Source of the DNA: Rhodocyclaceae bacterium
Lineage (GTDB): Bacteria; Pseudomonadota; Gammaproteobacteria; Burkholderiales; Rhodocyclaceae
DNA: 37,973 nucleotides
Assembly: GCA_008933825.1 (NCBI GenBank)
Contig: WBUF01000021.1
Span: 1 to 37,973 of the forward strand
Direction: 5' to 3'
Position numbers and translations under genes: made by a program. A model generated the notes under the pieces. That model made no database searches. It was not told the origin of the DNA and saw only the letters and a list, made by a program, of their open reading frames with translations. Positions 1-8,203 of the stretch are shown piece by piece; within the stretch, counting starts at the first letter, position 1; every line of letters begins with the position of its first letter.

Positions 1-107
1 GCTTCCTGCCTGCCGCAGCCGGAGAGGAGCGCGGCCGCCGCCGCCGCCGCCCACGCGGCCAGCCACGCTGTTCTCTGCAGGTGGCTGGGGTGGCTTGCCG
101 TCGTCAT
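1..107 (-). CDS. Lipoprotein, N-terminal fragment (runs off the window)
   Basis: From an ATG at 107-105 the minus strand reads 35 codons into the window edge. The peptide has a short polar start, one Arg, a very hydrophobic stretch with seven consecutive alanines, then L-L-S-G-C-G, a good lipobox with Cys at residue 31. This is the layout of a signal peptidase II substrate, so the mature protein should be lipid-anchored in the cell envelope. It lies 14 bases after the carbonic-anhydrase-like gene on the same strand and could be the last gene of the glycine cleavage operon. No Shine-Dalgarno sequence is visible before the ATG. The body of the protein is outside the window, so no function can be given. 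Confidence 0.6.
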   Translation of the reverse strand, partial: MTTASHPSHLQRTAWLAAWAAAAAAALLSGCGRQE

Positions 108-121
108 GCGGGCAGTTTGGC

Positions 122-649
122 TTACTCGGGCAGGCGCTGCAACTCCCGCTTGTAGCGCCGGGCGCGCTCGGTGTATTGCTGGCAGCCGAGGCGGATGAAG
201 GCGGCTTCCTGGTCGCTGAGCTGGCGCACCACCTTGCCGGGGGAACCCATCACCAGCGAGCGGTCGGGGATGACCTTGCCTTCCGGGATGAGGGCACCGG
301 CGCCGATCAGGCATTCCTTGCCGATGACGACGTTGTTGAGGATGACGGCCTGGATGCCGACGAGCGAGCCTTCGCCGATGGTGCAGCCGTGCAGCATAGC
401 CTGGTGGCCGACCAGCACGCTCGGGCCCAGCGTCAGCCGGATGCCGGCGTCGGTGTGCAGCACCGCGCCGTCCTGCACGTTGCTGCCGGGGCCGATGACG
501 ATGAGATCGTTGTCGCCGCGGATGACGGTGTTGAACCAGACGCTGGCGCCGTCCTCGATCAGCACCGAGCCGATCACGGCGGCGTTCTCCGCCACCCAGC
601 AGTCGCCGCGCAGTTCGGGCCGGCGCTCGCCCAGTGCGTAGAGGGCCAT
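122..649 (-). CDS. Gamma-class carbonic anhydrase-like hexapeptide-repeat protein (YrdA/PaaY family)
   Basis: The 175-residue protein is a left-handed beta-helix: hexapeptide repeats (V/I-x-G-x-x-V pattern) run from about residue 18 to 150, followed by a C-terminal helix. His65 (in VLHTD), His82 and His87 (in GHQAMLHG) match the three zinc-binding histidines of gamma carbonic anhydrases. The family (YrdA, CaiE, PaaY) forms trimers; some members hydrate CO2 and others act as CoA-thioester hydrolases or have no known activity. Its start codon lies one base after the stop of the upstream ACT-domain gene, so it is co-transcribed with gcvTHP. Because glycine cleavage releases CO2, a carbonic anhydrase role is reasonable, but this is inferred from context. 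Confidence 0.85.
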   Translation of the reverse strand: MALYALGERRPELRGDCWVAENAAVIGSVLIEDGASVWFNTVIRGDNDLIVIGPGSNVQDGAVLHTDAGIRLTLGPSVLVGHQAMLHGCTIGEGSLVGIQAVILNNVVIGKECLIGAGALIPEGKVIPDRSLVMGSPGKVVRQLSDQEAAFIRLGCQQYTERARRYKRELQRLPE

Positions 650-650
650 G

Positions 651-1169
651 TCAGATCGTCTCGTCGAGGGTGATGTCGACCATCAGCTCGTCGGAAATCC
701 GCTCCAGTTCGGCCTTCAGGGCGCGGGCGTCGAGACCCGAGCCGGCCTGCAGTTCGGCCTGGGCGTGGAACAGGGTCTCCGCCGACATCGGCGCGCTGGC
801 GGTGTGCGTCTCCAGCTTCTCGACGTTGACGGCATGCCTCGCCAGCACCTGCGAGACCTCGCGCACGATGCCGATGCGGTCGTGGCCGACCAGGGCCAGC
901 TTCAATCGCCGTCCTGCGGGGGCTGACTTTTCCCCGGCGGTTTCGGCCATCACCTTGAGGGCGGCCATCTTGCCCAGCGCGCTCTTCAGCGCTTCCGCCT
1001 GTGTTGCCGGCACCGCCACGCGGACGATGCCGGCGAACTGGCCGGCGAGGTGCGACATCGAGGACTCCAGCCAGTTGCCCTGGTGGGCGGCGATGGCGGC
1101 CGACAATTCGCCGACCAGGCCGGGACGGTCGGCGCCGATGACGGTGAGAATCAGATATGAGTCAGCCAT
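651..1169 (-). CDS. Two-ACT-domain regulatory protein, GcvR-like
   Basis: The 172-residue protein has two ACT domains, about residues 3-75 and 92-165. Each opens with the usual strand plus D-R-x-G-(L/I)-V motif ([11 protein letters not shown] and [11 protein letters not shown]). This is the architecture of GcvR, which in enteric bacteria binds GcvA and keeps the glycine cleavage genes repressed when glycine is low. The start overlaps the end of gcvP by eight bases, so translation is probably coupled. No gcvA-like LysR gene is in the window and a glycine riboswitch already controls the operon, so the partner is unknown. It may be an amino-acid sensor with another target. Family assignment is firm; the GcvR role is inferred. 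Confidence 0.8.
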   Translation of the reverse strand: MADSYLILTVIGADRPGLVGELSAAIAAHQGNWLESSMSHLAGQFAGIVRVAVPATQAEALKSALGKMAALKVMAETAGEKSAPAGRRLKLALVGHDRIGIVREVSQVLARHAVNVEKLETHTASAPMSAETLFHAQAELQAGSGLDARALKAELERISDELMVDITLDETI

Positions 1170-4005
1170 TGCCGCCAGTCTCCACGGGAGGACAGGAACA
1201 GAACAGGTTGCGGTCGCCGTACACGTCGTCGATGCGGTTCACCGAGGGCCAGAACTTGTTCTCCGCCACCCAGGGCAGCGGGAACACGGCTTCCTGCCGG
1301 CTGTAGGGCCGCGTCCACTCGGCGTCGACGAGGTCGGCCTGGGTGTGCGGGGCGCGCTTCACGGGATTGTCCTCCGCCGGCCATTCGCCGCGCTCGACCT
1401 TGCGGATCTCCTCGCGGATGGCAATCAGCGCGGCGACGAAGCGGTCGAGTTCGCCCTTCGACTCCGACTCGGTCGGCTCGACCATGATGGTGCCGGCCAC
1501 CGGGAAGCTTACCGTCGGCGCGTGGAAGCCGTAGTCCATCAGGCGCTTGGCGATGTCGATCTCGGCGATGCCGGTGGCCGCCTTGATGGCGCGGATGTCG
1601 AGGATGCACTCGTGGGCGACGCGGCCGTTGGCGCCGGCGTACAGCACCGGATAGTGCTCCTTCAGCCGCGCGGCGACGTAGTTGGCGTTGAGGATGGCGA
1701 CTTGCGTCGCGCGCGTCAGGCCCTCGCCGCCAAGCATGGCGATGTACATCCAGGAGATGGGCAGGATCGAGGCCGAGCCGAAGGGCGCGGCACTGACGGC
1801 GCCCTGGCTGCCGACGCGGTCGGCGGCAAGCAAATGTCCCGGTGCATGTGGGGCTAGATGCGCCTTCAGCCCGATCGGCCCCATGCCCGGCCCGCCGCCG
1901 CCGTGCGGGATGGCGAAGGTCTTGTGCAGGTTCATGTGGCTGACGTCGGCGCCGATGCTGGCCGGCGAGGTGAGGCCGACCTGGGCGTTGAGGTTGGCGC
2001 CGTCCATGTACACCTGGCCGCCGTTGGCGTGCACGATGGCGCAGATCTCCTTCACCGCCTCCTCGAAGACGCCGTGGGTGGACGGGTAGGTGAGCATCAG
2101 GCAGGAGAGGTTTGCGGCGTGCTGCTCCGCTTTCGCCTTGAGGTCGGCGACGTCGACGTTGCCGCTGTCGTCGCAGTCGACTACCACCACCGAGAGGCCG
2201 CACATCTGCGCCGTTGCCGGGTTGGTGCCGTGCGCCGATTTCGGGATCAGGCAGACGTTGCGGTGGCTTTCCCCCTGCGCCGCCTGGTAGCGGCGGATGG
2301 AGACGAGGCCGGCGTATTCGCCCTGGGCGCCCGAGTTGGGCTGGATGCAGATGGCGTCGAAGCCGGTGATGGCCTTCAGCCAGTCGCCGAGCAGTCCGAT
2401 CATCTCGGCATAGCCGGCGGCCTGCCCGGCCGGGGCGAAGGGATGCAGGTCGCCGAACTCGGGCCAGGTGATGGGGATCATCTCGCTGGTGGCGTTGAGC
2501 TTCATGGTGCAGGAGCCGAGCGAGATCATCGAGTGGTCGAGCGCGAGGTCGCGGTTCTGCAGGCGCTTCAGGTAGCGCAGCATCTCGTGCTCGGTGTGGT
2601 GGCTGTTGAACACCGGGTGGGTGAGGATGGTGTCCGAGCGCAGGAGTCCCGCCAGCGGATCGTTCGCCGCCGCCTGTGCGTCCAGCGCGTCGATGTTGGC
2701 ATCTTTGCCGGTGAGCGTTTTCAGGATCGCGGTGACGTCCTCGCGCGTGGTCTTCTCGTCGAGCGAGAGGCCGCGCACCTTTTCCGAAACCACGCGAAGG
2801 TTGTAGCCGGGCACCTCCGCCTGCGTCTCGACGAGGAGGGTGTCGAACCAGCGCTGCGTCAGCACCTTCACGCCGGCGGCCTTCAATCCGGCGGCGAGGA
2901 TGCCGGCGAGGCGGTGGATGCGGCCGGCGATGGTCTTCAGCCCCTGCGGGCCGTGCCAGACGGCGTACATGCCGGCGATGTTGGCGAGCAGCACCTGCGA
3001 AGTGCAGATGTTGGAGTTGGCCTTCTCGCGGCGGATGTGCTGCTCGCGCGTCTGCAAGGCCATGCGCAGCGCGCGCTTGCCGCGCGCATCCACTGAGACG
3101 CCGATGATGCGGCCCGGCACGGCGCGCTTGTGTTCGTCGCGGCAGGCGAAGAAGGCGGCGTGCGGGCCGCCGTAGCCCATCGGCACGCCGAAGCGCTGCG
3201 CCGAGCCGAGCGCGATGTCGGCGCCCATGGCGCCGGGCGACTTCAGCAGCACCAGCGCCATCAGGTCGCTGGCGACCGCCGTGATGCAGCCGCTGACTTT
3301 CAGTTTGGCGATGATCTCGGTCAGGTCGGTGCATTCGCCGTCGGCGTTCGGGTATTGCAGCAGGGCGCCGAACACCTCCTGTTTGGTGGCGTCCGCCGCC
3401 GGGCCGACGATCAGCTCGAAGCCGAACCAGCCGGCGCGCGTCTTCACCACGTCGAGGGTCTGCGGGAAGCAGGCGGCGTCGACGAAGAAGGCGTTGGACG
3501 TCGACTTCGAGGCGCGCCGCGCCATGGTCATCGCCTCGGCGGCGGCGGTGGCCTCGTCCAGCAGCGAGGCGTTGGCCAGCGCCATGCCGGTGAGGTCGAT
3601 CACCATCTGCTGCCAGTTGAGCAGGGCTTCGAGGCGTCCCTGGGCGATCTCCGCCTGGTAGGGCGTGTAGGCGGTGTACCAGCCGGGGTTTTCCAGCAGG
3701 TTCCTCAGGATCACCTTGGGCGTCAGGGTGTCGTAGTAGCCGAGGCCGATGAGCGACTTCTTCACGACGTTCCTGGCGGCGATGGCCTTCAGCTTCGCCA
3801 GCGCCTCGTGCTCGCGCAGCGGGGAGGGCAGGCCCAGCGGGGCGGCGAGGCGGATCGCGGCGGGCACGGTCTGCCCGATCAGCTCGTCGAGGCTGGCGGC
3901 GCCGACGGCGGTCAGCATGGCGGCCGTCTCGGCCGCATCGGGGCCGATGTGGCGGACGATGAACTCGTCGCGCTGCTCGAGCGCGGAAAGCGGCGTGTGC
4001 GGCAT
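1162..4005 (-). CDS. gcvP: Glycine dehydrogenase (decarboxylating), P-protein
   Basis: P-protein of the glycine cleavage system. It decarboxylates glycine on pyridoxal phosphate and passes the aminomethyl group to lipoyl-GcvH. From the ATG at 4005-4003 it is 947 residues, close to the 957 of E. coli GcvP, as a single-chain (fused alpha-beta) type. The PLP lysine is Lys695 in the motif [16 protein letters not shown]. The N-terminal half contains the expected GYYDT and [12 protein letters not shown] segments. The reading frame stays open upstream to 4350, but that extension overlaps gcvH and is Arg/Gly-rich noise. The [11 protein letters not shown] start lies two bases past the gcvH stop, typical of a translationally coupled operon. 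Confidence 0.97.
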   Translation of the reverse strand: MPHTPLSALEQRDEFIVRHIGPDAAETAAMLTAVGAASLDELIGQTVPAAIRLAAPLGLPSPLREHEALAKLKAIAARNVVKKSLIGLGYYDTLTPKVILRNLLENPGWYTAYTPYQAEIAQGRLEALLNWQQMVIDLTGMALANASLLDEATAAAEAMTMARRASKSTSNAFFVDAACFPQTLDVVKTRAGWFGFELIVGPAADATKQEVFGALLQYPNADGECTDLTEIIAKLKVSGCITAVASDLMALVLLKSPGAMGADIALGSAQRFGVPMGYGGPHAAFFACRDEHKRAVPGRIIGVSVDARGKRALRMALQTREQHIRREKANSNICTSQVLLANIAGMYAVWHGPQGLKTIAGRIHRLAGILAAGLKAAGVKVLTQRWFDTLLVETQAEVPGYNLRVVSEKVRGLSLDEKTTREDVTAILKTLTGKDANIDALDAQAAANDPLAGLLRSDTILTHPVFNSHHTEHEMLRYLKRLQNRDLALDHSMISLGSCTMKLNATSEMIPITWPEFGDLHPFAPAGQAAGYAEMIGLLGDWLKAITGFDAICIQPNSGAQGEYAGLVSIRRYQAAQGESHRNVCLIPKSAHGTNPATAQMCGLSVVVVDCDDSGNVDVADLKAKAEQHAANLSCLMLTYPSTHGVFEEAVKEICAIVHANGGQVYMDGANLNAQVGLTSPASIGADVSHMNLHKTFAIPHGGGGPGMGPIGLKAHLAPHAPGHLLAADRVGSQGAVSAAPFGSASILPISWMYIAMLGGEGLTRATQVAILNANYVAARLKEHYPVLYAGANGRVAHECILDIRAIKAATGIAEIDIAKRLMDYGFHAPTVSFPVAGTIMVEPTESESKGELDRFVAALIAIREEIRKVERGEWPAEDNPVKRAPHTQADLVDAEWTRPYSRQEAVFPLPWVAENKFWPSVNRIDDVYGDRNLFCSCPPVETGGNG

Positions 4006-4007
4006 GA

Positions 4008-4391
4008 TCAGTCTTCGGCGGCGACCTTGGCGTAGGCGTCGGCGTCGAGCAGCTTGTCGAGGTCGGCGGCGTTGTCCGGCTTCAGCCTGAACAGCCAGGC
4101 GGCGTAGGCGTCCTGGTTCACCGACTCCGGCGCGTCTGCGGCGGCCTGGTTGACGGCGACCACCTCGCCGGCGATCGGCGCATAGATGTCGGAGGCGGCC
4201 TTCACCGATTCCACCACGGCGCATTCCTCGCCGGCCTTCACCTTGCGGCCGACCTGCGGCAGTTCGAGGTAGACGATGTCGCCGAGCGCTTCCTGGGCGT
4301 GGTCGGAGATGCCGACGGTGACGAGGCCGTCGTCGGCGAGGCGCGCCCACTCGTGGGACTGGGCGTATTTCAGATCGGCGGGGATGTTCAT
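4008..4391 (-). CDS. gcvH: Glycine cleavage system H protein
   Basis: Lipoyl carrier of the glycine cleavage system, shuttling the aminomethyl intermediate from GcvP to GcvT and its hydrogens to lipoamide dehydrogenase. It is 127 residues from [15 protein letters not shown]. Lys64 in [10 protein letters not shown] is the lipoylation site, at the same position as in characterised H proteins. The chosen ATG (4391-4389) has a clean GGAGAAG Shine-Dalgarno sequence ending a few bases upstream; an in-frame ATG four codons earlier lacks one and would overlap that site. The gene sits 17 bases after gcvT and 2 bases before gcvP. Confidence 0.97.
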   Translation of the reverse strand: MNIPADLKYAQSHEWARLADDGLVTVGISDHAQEALGDIVYLELPQVGRKVKAGEECAVVESVKAASDIYAPIAGEVVAVNQAAADAPESVNQDAYAAWLFRLKPDNAADLDKLLDADAYAKVAAED

Positions 4392-4408
4392 GTTCTTCTC
4401 CAATGAAG

Positions 4409-5476
4409 TTAAACCAAGACTTTTCCGTTGCGCACGAAGGGCGGCTTGACCACCATCGCCTTCAGGCGCTTGTCGCGAATCTCCACTTCGACCGTGTCGC
4501 CGGCGGCGACGCCGGCGGGCAGGCGCGCCAGGGCGATCGAGCGGTTCATGGTGGGCGAGAAGCTGCCGCTGGTGATCTCGCCCTCGCCCTGCGCGGTGCG
4601 CACCTTCTGGTGGGCGCGCAGCACGCCGCGGTCCTCGAGCAGCAGGCCGAAGGTCTGTTTCTCCGGGCGCCGTGCCGCCAGGACTGACTTTCCGATGAAA
4701 TTGCGCGGCGCGGCGAGGTCGACCGTCCAGGCGAGCCCCGCCTCCAGCGGGGAGGTCTGCTCGTCAATGTCCTGGCCGTAGAGAGACATGCCGGCTTCGA
4801 GGCGCAGGGTGTCGCGCGCGCCGAGGCCGGCCGGCTCGACGCCGGCCGCGAGCAGGGCGTCCCAGGTCGCCTCGGCGCGTTCGGCGGGGATCATCAGTTC
4901 GAAGCCGTCCTCTCCGGTGTAGCCGGTGCGGGCGATCAGCGCGTCGCCGAACCAGGCGGCGTGGAAGGGTTTGAGTTCCGCGCTGGCAGCCTGCGAACCG
5001 GGCAGGGCGACCCAGGCTTTGGCACGGGCATTCGGCCCCTGCACGGCGATCATGGCGAGGTCGCGGCGCGGCTTCACGCTCACGTTGCCGGCGTGCTGGC
5101 TGATCCAGGCGAGGTCCTTGTCGGCGGTGCCGGCGTTGACGACGATGCGGTAGAAATCCGGTCGGAAGAAGTAGACGATGAGGTCGTCGATGACGCCGCC
5201 CTGCGGGTTGAGCATGCAGGAATACAGCGCTCGGCCGGGCACGGTCAGCTTGTCGACGTTGTTGGCGATCAGCTTGTGCAGCAGGTCGTGGGCGCCGGCG
5301 CCATCGAGGTCGAGGGCGAGCATGTGCGAGACGTCGAACATGCCGGCGTCGCGGCGCACGTGGTGGTGCTCCTCGACCTGGGAGCCGTAATGCAGCGGCA
5401 TGTCCCAGCCGGCAAAATCGACCATCTTGCCGCCGAGGCGGACATGGGTTGCGTAAAGCGGAGTTTGTTTGGCCAT
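4409..5476 (-). CDS. gcvT: Aminomethyltransferase, glycine cleavage T-protein
   Basis: T-protein of glycine cleavage: releases ammonia from aminomethyl-lipoyl-GcvH and transfers the one-carbon unit to tetrahydrofolate. The 355-residue length is typical. N-terminal signatures include [12 protein letters not shown] and [12 protein letters not shown]. Asp97/Asp98 in [13 protein letters not shown] match the conserved folate-site aspartate, and the C-terminal barrel contains the GxITSGxxSP-type motif ([11 protein letters not shown]). It is the first gene after the glycine riboswitch; about 40 bases separate the riboswitch terminator U-tract from the ATG. The upstream sequence has no strong Shine-Dalgarno. 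First gene of gcvT-gcvH-gcvP-ACT protein-carbonic anhydrase-like protein. Confidence 0.97.
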   Translation of the reverse strand: MAKQTPLYATHVRLGGKMVDFAGWDMPLHYGSQVEEHHHVRRDAGMFDVSHMLALDLDGAGAHDLLHKLIANNVDKLTVPGRALYSCMLNPQGGVIDDLIVYFFRPDFYRIVVNAGTADKDLAWISQHAGNVSVKPRRDLAMIAVQGPNARAKAWVALPGSQAASAELKPFHAAWFGDALIARTGYTGEDGFELMIPAERAEATWDALLAAGVEPAGLGARDTLRLEAGMSLYGQDIDEQTSPLEAGLAWTVDLAAPRNFIGKSVLAARRPEKQTFGLLLEDRGVLRAHQKVRTAQGEGEITSGSFSPTMNRSIALARLPAGVAAGDTVEVEIRDKRLKAMVVKPPFVRNGKVLV

Positions 5477-5515
5477 GGGTAGTTGGGTTGCGTTATTCGA
5501 GTTCTTTCGCGCAAT

Positions 5516-5546
5516 AAAAAAGGGGCGAAACGTTTCGTCTCACCCC
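5516..5546 (-). terminator. Intrinsic terminator of the glycine riboswitch (expression platform)
   Basis: On the minus-strand transcript GGGGUGAGAC (5546-5537) pairs with GUUUCGCCCC (5531-5522) around a five-base GAAAC loop. The 10-bp stem is followed at once by six U residues (5521-5516). The 5' arm begins exactly where the 3' end of glycine aptamer 2 ends, so folding of the aptamer's closing P1 stem should compete with the terminator. It lies about 40 bases before the gcvT start. Confidence 0.85.
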
Positions 5547-5757
5547 TCTGTCCCTTGTACCTGAGAGATTGCCGCAGCTAGTTACGTAACTACTGCGGCG
5601 TGCCCCTTCGGTGGATGGCTCGTTTTGCTTTGGCCATCGCTCTCCAGAGTGTCCTTGCTCTCGCGCAGCCCTTTTGCCTGAGCGGTTCCGGGTGTTGCGC
5701 CTTCGGCGGCGGCCCGCTTCGCTTCGCTTCGAAATGGCCGCTCTCTCCCGCGCGAGC
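5547..5757 (-). promoter_or_regulatory. Tandem glycine riboswitch upstream of gcvT
   Basis: Two consecutive glycine aptamers can be read on the minus strand. Aptamer 1 opens with GGGAGAGAG (5749-5741), has GCCGCCGAAGGC (about 5711-5700) and GCTCAGGCAAAAGG (about 5682-5669). After a short linker, aptamer 2 opens with CTCTGGAGAG (about 5648-5639), has CACCGAAGGGGC (about 5613-5602) and ends with ATCTCTCAGGTACAAGGGA (about 5569-5551). These are the conserved core words of the gcvT riboswitch family. The aptamer 2 variable stem is extended (GCCGCAG with CTGCGGC enclosing a TAGTTACGTAACTA palindrome). The family is usually a genetic ON switch for glycine degradation. The terminator directly downstream fits that mode. 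Confidence 0.95.
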
Positions 5758-5763
5758 GCAGCG

Positions 5764-5792
5764 ACTATAGCTTGCGGGTACACCAGAAGCAA
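5764..5792 (-). promoter_or_regulatory. Sigma70-like promoter of the gcv riboswitch-operon
   Basis: On the minus strand a -35 element TTGCTT (5792-5787) and a -10 element TATAGT (5769-5764) are separated by exactly 17 bases. The predicted start, near 5757, lies just before the first conserved GGGAGAGAG of glycine aptamer 1, as expected for a riboswitch transcript. Confidence 0.8.
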
Positions 5793-5807
5793 GCGCAAAT
5801 CATCGGT

Positions 5808-5813
5808 TATGAT
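5808..5813 (+). promoter_or_regulatory. Possible -10 element for the alpha/beta hydrolase (near-leaderless)
   Basis: TATGAT lies ten bases before the ATG at 5823 and would place transcription initiation at about 5820, giving an mRNA with almost no leader. No Shine-Dalgarno sequence is visible before that ATG and no good -35 hexamer is present, so this is tentative. Confidence 0.35.
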
Positions 5814-5822
5814 TCGCGTCTC

Positions 5823-6686
5823 ATGAAATCAAGCACTTCCGAATTCCTGACGATCCGCGGCCTGAAAAGCCACGTGCGCCTGTGGGGGCCGGCCGATGCG
5901 CCGAAGCTGTTTCTCCTGCACGGCTGGATGGATTGCTCGGCCTCGTTCCAGTTCCTCGTCGACGCGCTGAAGCGCGAGTGGCGCGTCATCGCCCCCGACT
6001 GGCGCGGCTTCGGCCAGTCGGAATGGCTGAACGCGTCCTACTGGTTTCCCGACTACCTCGCCGACCTCGAGCGGTTGCTCGACCATTACTCGCCGGACGA
6101 GCCGGCGCGCCTGGTCGGCCACAGCATGGGCGGCAACGTCGTCGGTCTCTACGCCGGCATCCGGCCGGCGCGGGTGGCGAAGCTGGTGATCCTGGAAGGC
6201 TTCGGCCTGCATCCCACCGAGCCGGCGCAGGCGCCGGGCCGCTACGCCAAATGGCTGGACCAGAACCAGGCCGGCGCCACCCTGCGCGACTACGCCGACC
6301 TCGGCGAGTTCGCCGCGCGGCTGCTGCGCGACAACCCGCGCCTGACGCAGGACAAGGCCGACTTCCTGGCGGCGAACTTCTCGCAGCAGCGGGCCGACGG
6401 CCGCTTCGGCTATGCCGCCGATCCCTGGCACCGCGTCACCAACCCGGTGCTCTACCGCTTCGAGGAAGCCAAAGCCTGCTGGCGCGCCGTCGCGGCGCCG
6501 GTGCTGTGGGTGGTGGCGCGCGATTCCGGCCTCTACAAGGAGTTCGCCGGTCGGGCGGGGGACTACGCCGCGCGCCTGGCCAGCTTCCGCGACTTGCGCG
6601 AAGCGGTGCTGGAGGACAGCGGCCACATGCTGCACCACGACCAGCCGCAGCGCCTGGCGCAGGCGATCGAGGATTTCCTCGGGTAA
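5823..6686 (+). CDS. Alpha/beta-fold hydrolase
   Basis: A 287-residue alpha/beta hydrolase. The oxyanion-hole HGW motif (LFLLHGWMD, about residues 29-37) is followed by the nucleophile elbow GHSMGG with Ser101. Asp234 (VVARDSG) and His268 (EDSGHMLHHDQP) complete the probable catalytic triad. The spacing and the DWRGFGQSEW segment resemble epoxide hydrolase, dehalogenase and meta-cleavage-product hydrolase relatives. The catalytic nucleophile is Ser, so an esterase, C-C hydrolase or thioesterase is more likely than a haloalkane dehalogenase. The substrate cannot be read from sequence. The start MKSSTSEF is preferred over an in-frame ATG at 5772 that falls in the gcv promoter region. It is followed by rnm after nine bases, so the two are probably co-transcribed. 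Confidence 0.85.
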   Translation: MKSSTSEFLTIRGLKSHVRLWGPADAPKLFLLHGWMDCSASFQFLVDALKREWRVIAPDWRGFGQSEWLNASYWFPDYLADLERLLDHYSPDEPARLVGHSMGGNVVGLYAGIRPARVAKLVILEGFGLHPTEPAQAPGRYAKWLDQNQAGATLRDYADLGEFAARLLRDNPRLTQDKADFLAANFSQQRADGRFGYAADPWHRVTNPVLYRFEEAKACWRAVAAPVLWVVARDSGLYKEFAGRAGDYAARLASFRDLREAVLEDSGHMLHHDQPQRLAQAIEDFLG

Positions 6687-6695
6687 ACTCGTTCC

Positions 6696-7529
6696 ATGAA
6701 AGCCGACCTGCACTGCCATTCCAACGTCTCCGACGGCCTGCTGCCGCCGGCGGAGGTGGCGCGACGCGCCGCCGACCGTGGCGTGGAACTCTGGTCGCTG
6801 ACCGATCACGACGAGGTGGCCGGCCTGGCCGAGGCGCGCGCCGCCGCGGAGGAGCGCGGCGTGCGCTTCCTCGACGGCAGCGAGATATCCATCTCCTGGC
6901 GCGACGATGCCAGCTTCCATGTCGTCGGCCTCGGCATCGATCCGGCCCATCCGCCCCTGGTCGCCGGGCTGCAGGCGATCCGCGACGGCCGCGACGGGCG
7001 AGCCCACCGCATCGCCGCCGAACTGGACAGGGTCGGCATCCATGGCGCCTACGAGGGGGCGGCACGCTACGCCGAGAAGGCCTCCATCATCAGCCGCGCC
7101 CATTTCGCCCGCTTTCTCGTCGAGCAGAGGATTTCTCCCGACGTGAAGAGCGTCTTCGACCACTACCTCGCCAAGGGCAAGCCCGGCTACGTGCCGCACG
7201 AATGGGCCTCGCTCGAGGATGCACTGCGCTGGATCGGGGATTCGGGCGGCGTCGCCGTGCTGGCGCATCCGCTGCGCTACCGCGTCAGCCGCGACGAACT
7301 GCGCGTCTTCCTCGGCGAGTTCAGGGACCGCGGCGGCCAGGGCATCGAGGTGGCCTGCGGCGCCCATTCCGCCGAGGAGGTGCACGAGTGCGCCCGCCTG
7401 GCGCGGCACTTCGGCCTGAAGGCCTCGGTTGCCTCGGATTTCCACGGACCGGGAGAGAGCTTTGCCGACCTCGGCATGACGCCGCCGCTGCCGGAGGATC
7501 TTGTGCCCATTTGGCACGAATTGATCTGA
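6696..7529 (+). CDS. rnm: PHP-domain 5'-3' exoribonuclease / 3',5'-nucleoside bisphosphate phosphatase (RNase AM, YciV)
   Basis: The 277-residue protein is a complete PHP domain. Metal-binding motifs in order are DLHCHSNVSDG (His6, His8, Asp13), LTDHD (about 36-40), GSEIS, SRAHFARFLVE, LAHPLRY and SDFHGPG near the C-terminus. This order and length match E. coli YciV (Rnm), which removes 5'-terminal nucleotides from RNA fragments, matures 5' ends of rRNAs and dephosphorylates pAp. The next gene is yciO, eight bases downstream; the rnm-yciO pair is conserved in E. coli too, which supports the assignment. Confidence 0.85.
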   Translation: MKADLHCHSNVSDGLLPPAEVARRAADRGVELWSLTDHDEVAGLAEARAAAEERGVRFLDGSEISISWRDDASFHVVGLGIDPAHPPLVAGLQAIRDGRDGRAHRIAAELDRVGIHGAYEGAARYAEKASIISRAHFARFLVEQRISPDVKSVFDHYLAKGKPGYVPHEWASLEDALRWIGDSGGVAVLAHPLRYRVSRDELRVFLGEFRDRGGQGIEVACGAHSAEEVHECARLARHFGLKASVASDFHGPGESFADLGMTPPLPEDLVPIWHELI

Positions 7530-7536
7530 ACCTGCC

Positions 7537-8163
7537 GTGGCCCAGTTCTTCTCCGTCCATCCCGAGCAGCCCCAGCCGCGCCTGATCCGCCAGGCCGCCG
7601 AGATCCTGCGCGCCGGCAGCGTGGCCGCCTTTCCGACGGATGCCGCCTATTCGCTCGGCTGCCGAGTCGGCGATGCCGACGCCGTGGCGCGCATCCGCGC
7701 CATCCGCGCAGTGGACGAGCATCACCATTTCACCCTGATGTGCCGCGACCTCTCCGAGATCGCCACCTACGCACGGGTGGATAACGCCCAGTTCCGCCTG
7801 CTCAAGGCGACCACGCCTGGCAGCTATACCTTTATTCTGGAAGGCACCAAGGAACTGCCGCGGCGCATCCTGCACCCGAAGCGCAAGACCATCGGCCTGC
7901 GCATTCCGGCCCATCCCGTCCCACTGGCGCTGCTCGAAGAACTGAACGAGCCGATGCTGACCTCGACCTTGCTGCTGCCGGGCAACGACCTGCCGCTCAA
8001 CGATCCGGAAGATATCCGCAACTGCCTGGAAAAGCGCATCGACCTCATCATCGATGCCGGCGCCTGCGGCCTGGAGATGACCACGGTGGTCGATATGACC
8101 GGCCCGGAGCCGAAATTGCTGCGCGCCGGTCTCGGCATGCTGGGACCGCTCGGGCTGAAATAG
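7537..8163 (+). CDS. yciO: YrdC/Sua5-domain protein YciO
   Basis: A 208-residue YrdC-like protein read from a GTG start seven bases after the rnm stop. It opens AQFFSVHPEQPQPRLI and carries FPTDAAYSLGC, HHHFTLMCRDLSE, NTPGSYTFIL-type (TTPGSYTFILEGTKELPRR) and KRKTIGLRIP segments, matching E. coli YciO nearly end to end. YrdC/Sua5 proteins make threonylcarbamoyl-AMP for tRNA t6A. YciO is a paralogue with weak or no such activity in E. coli, and its true role is unsettled. It is not the main TsaC/Sua5, so a t6A role should not be assumed. Confidence 0.88.
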   Translation: MAQFFSVHPEQPQPRLIRQAAEILRAGSVAAFPTDAAYSLGCRVGDADAVARIRAIRAVDEHHHFTLMCRDLSEIATYARVDNAQFRLLKATTPGSYTFILEGTKELPRRILHPKRKTIGLRIPAHPVPLALLEELNEPMLTSTLLLPGNDLPLNDPEDIRNCLEKRIDLIIDAGACGLEMTTVVDMTGPEPKLLRAGLGMLGPLGLK

Positions 8164-8203
8164 CCGCTCTGGTAGAATTGCCGGCCAATCCTGACTTCCC
8201 GAT

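Noticed and set aside
30..50. GCC-repeat run at the left edge as a microsatellite
   Set aside because: It is the polyalanine segment of the lipoprotein signal peptide on the minus strand.
1151..3334. Long open frame (727 codons) on the minus strand in a second frame over gcvP
   Set aside because: Arg/Pro/His-rich composition and full overlap with the clearly homologous gcvP; a product of high GC third positions.
4006..4350. N-terminal extension of gcvP through gcvH
   Set aside because: Overlaps gcvH completely and is Arg/Gly-rich; the standard start is at 4005.
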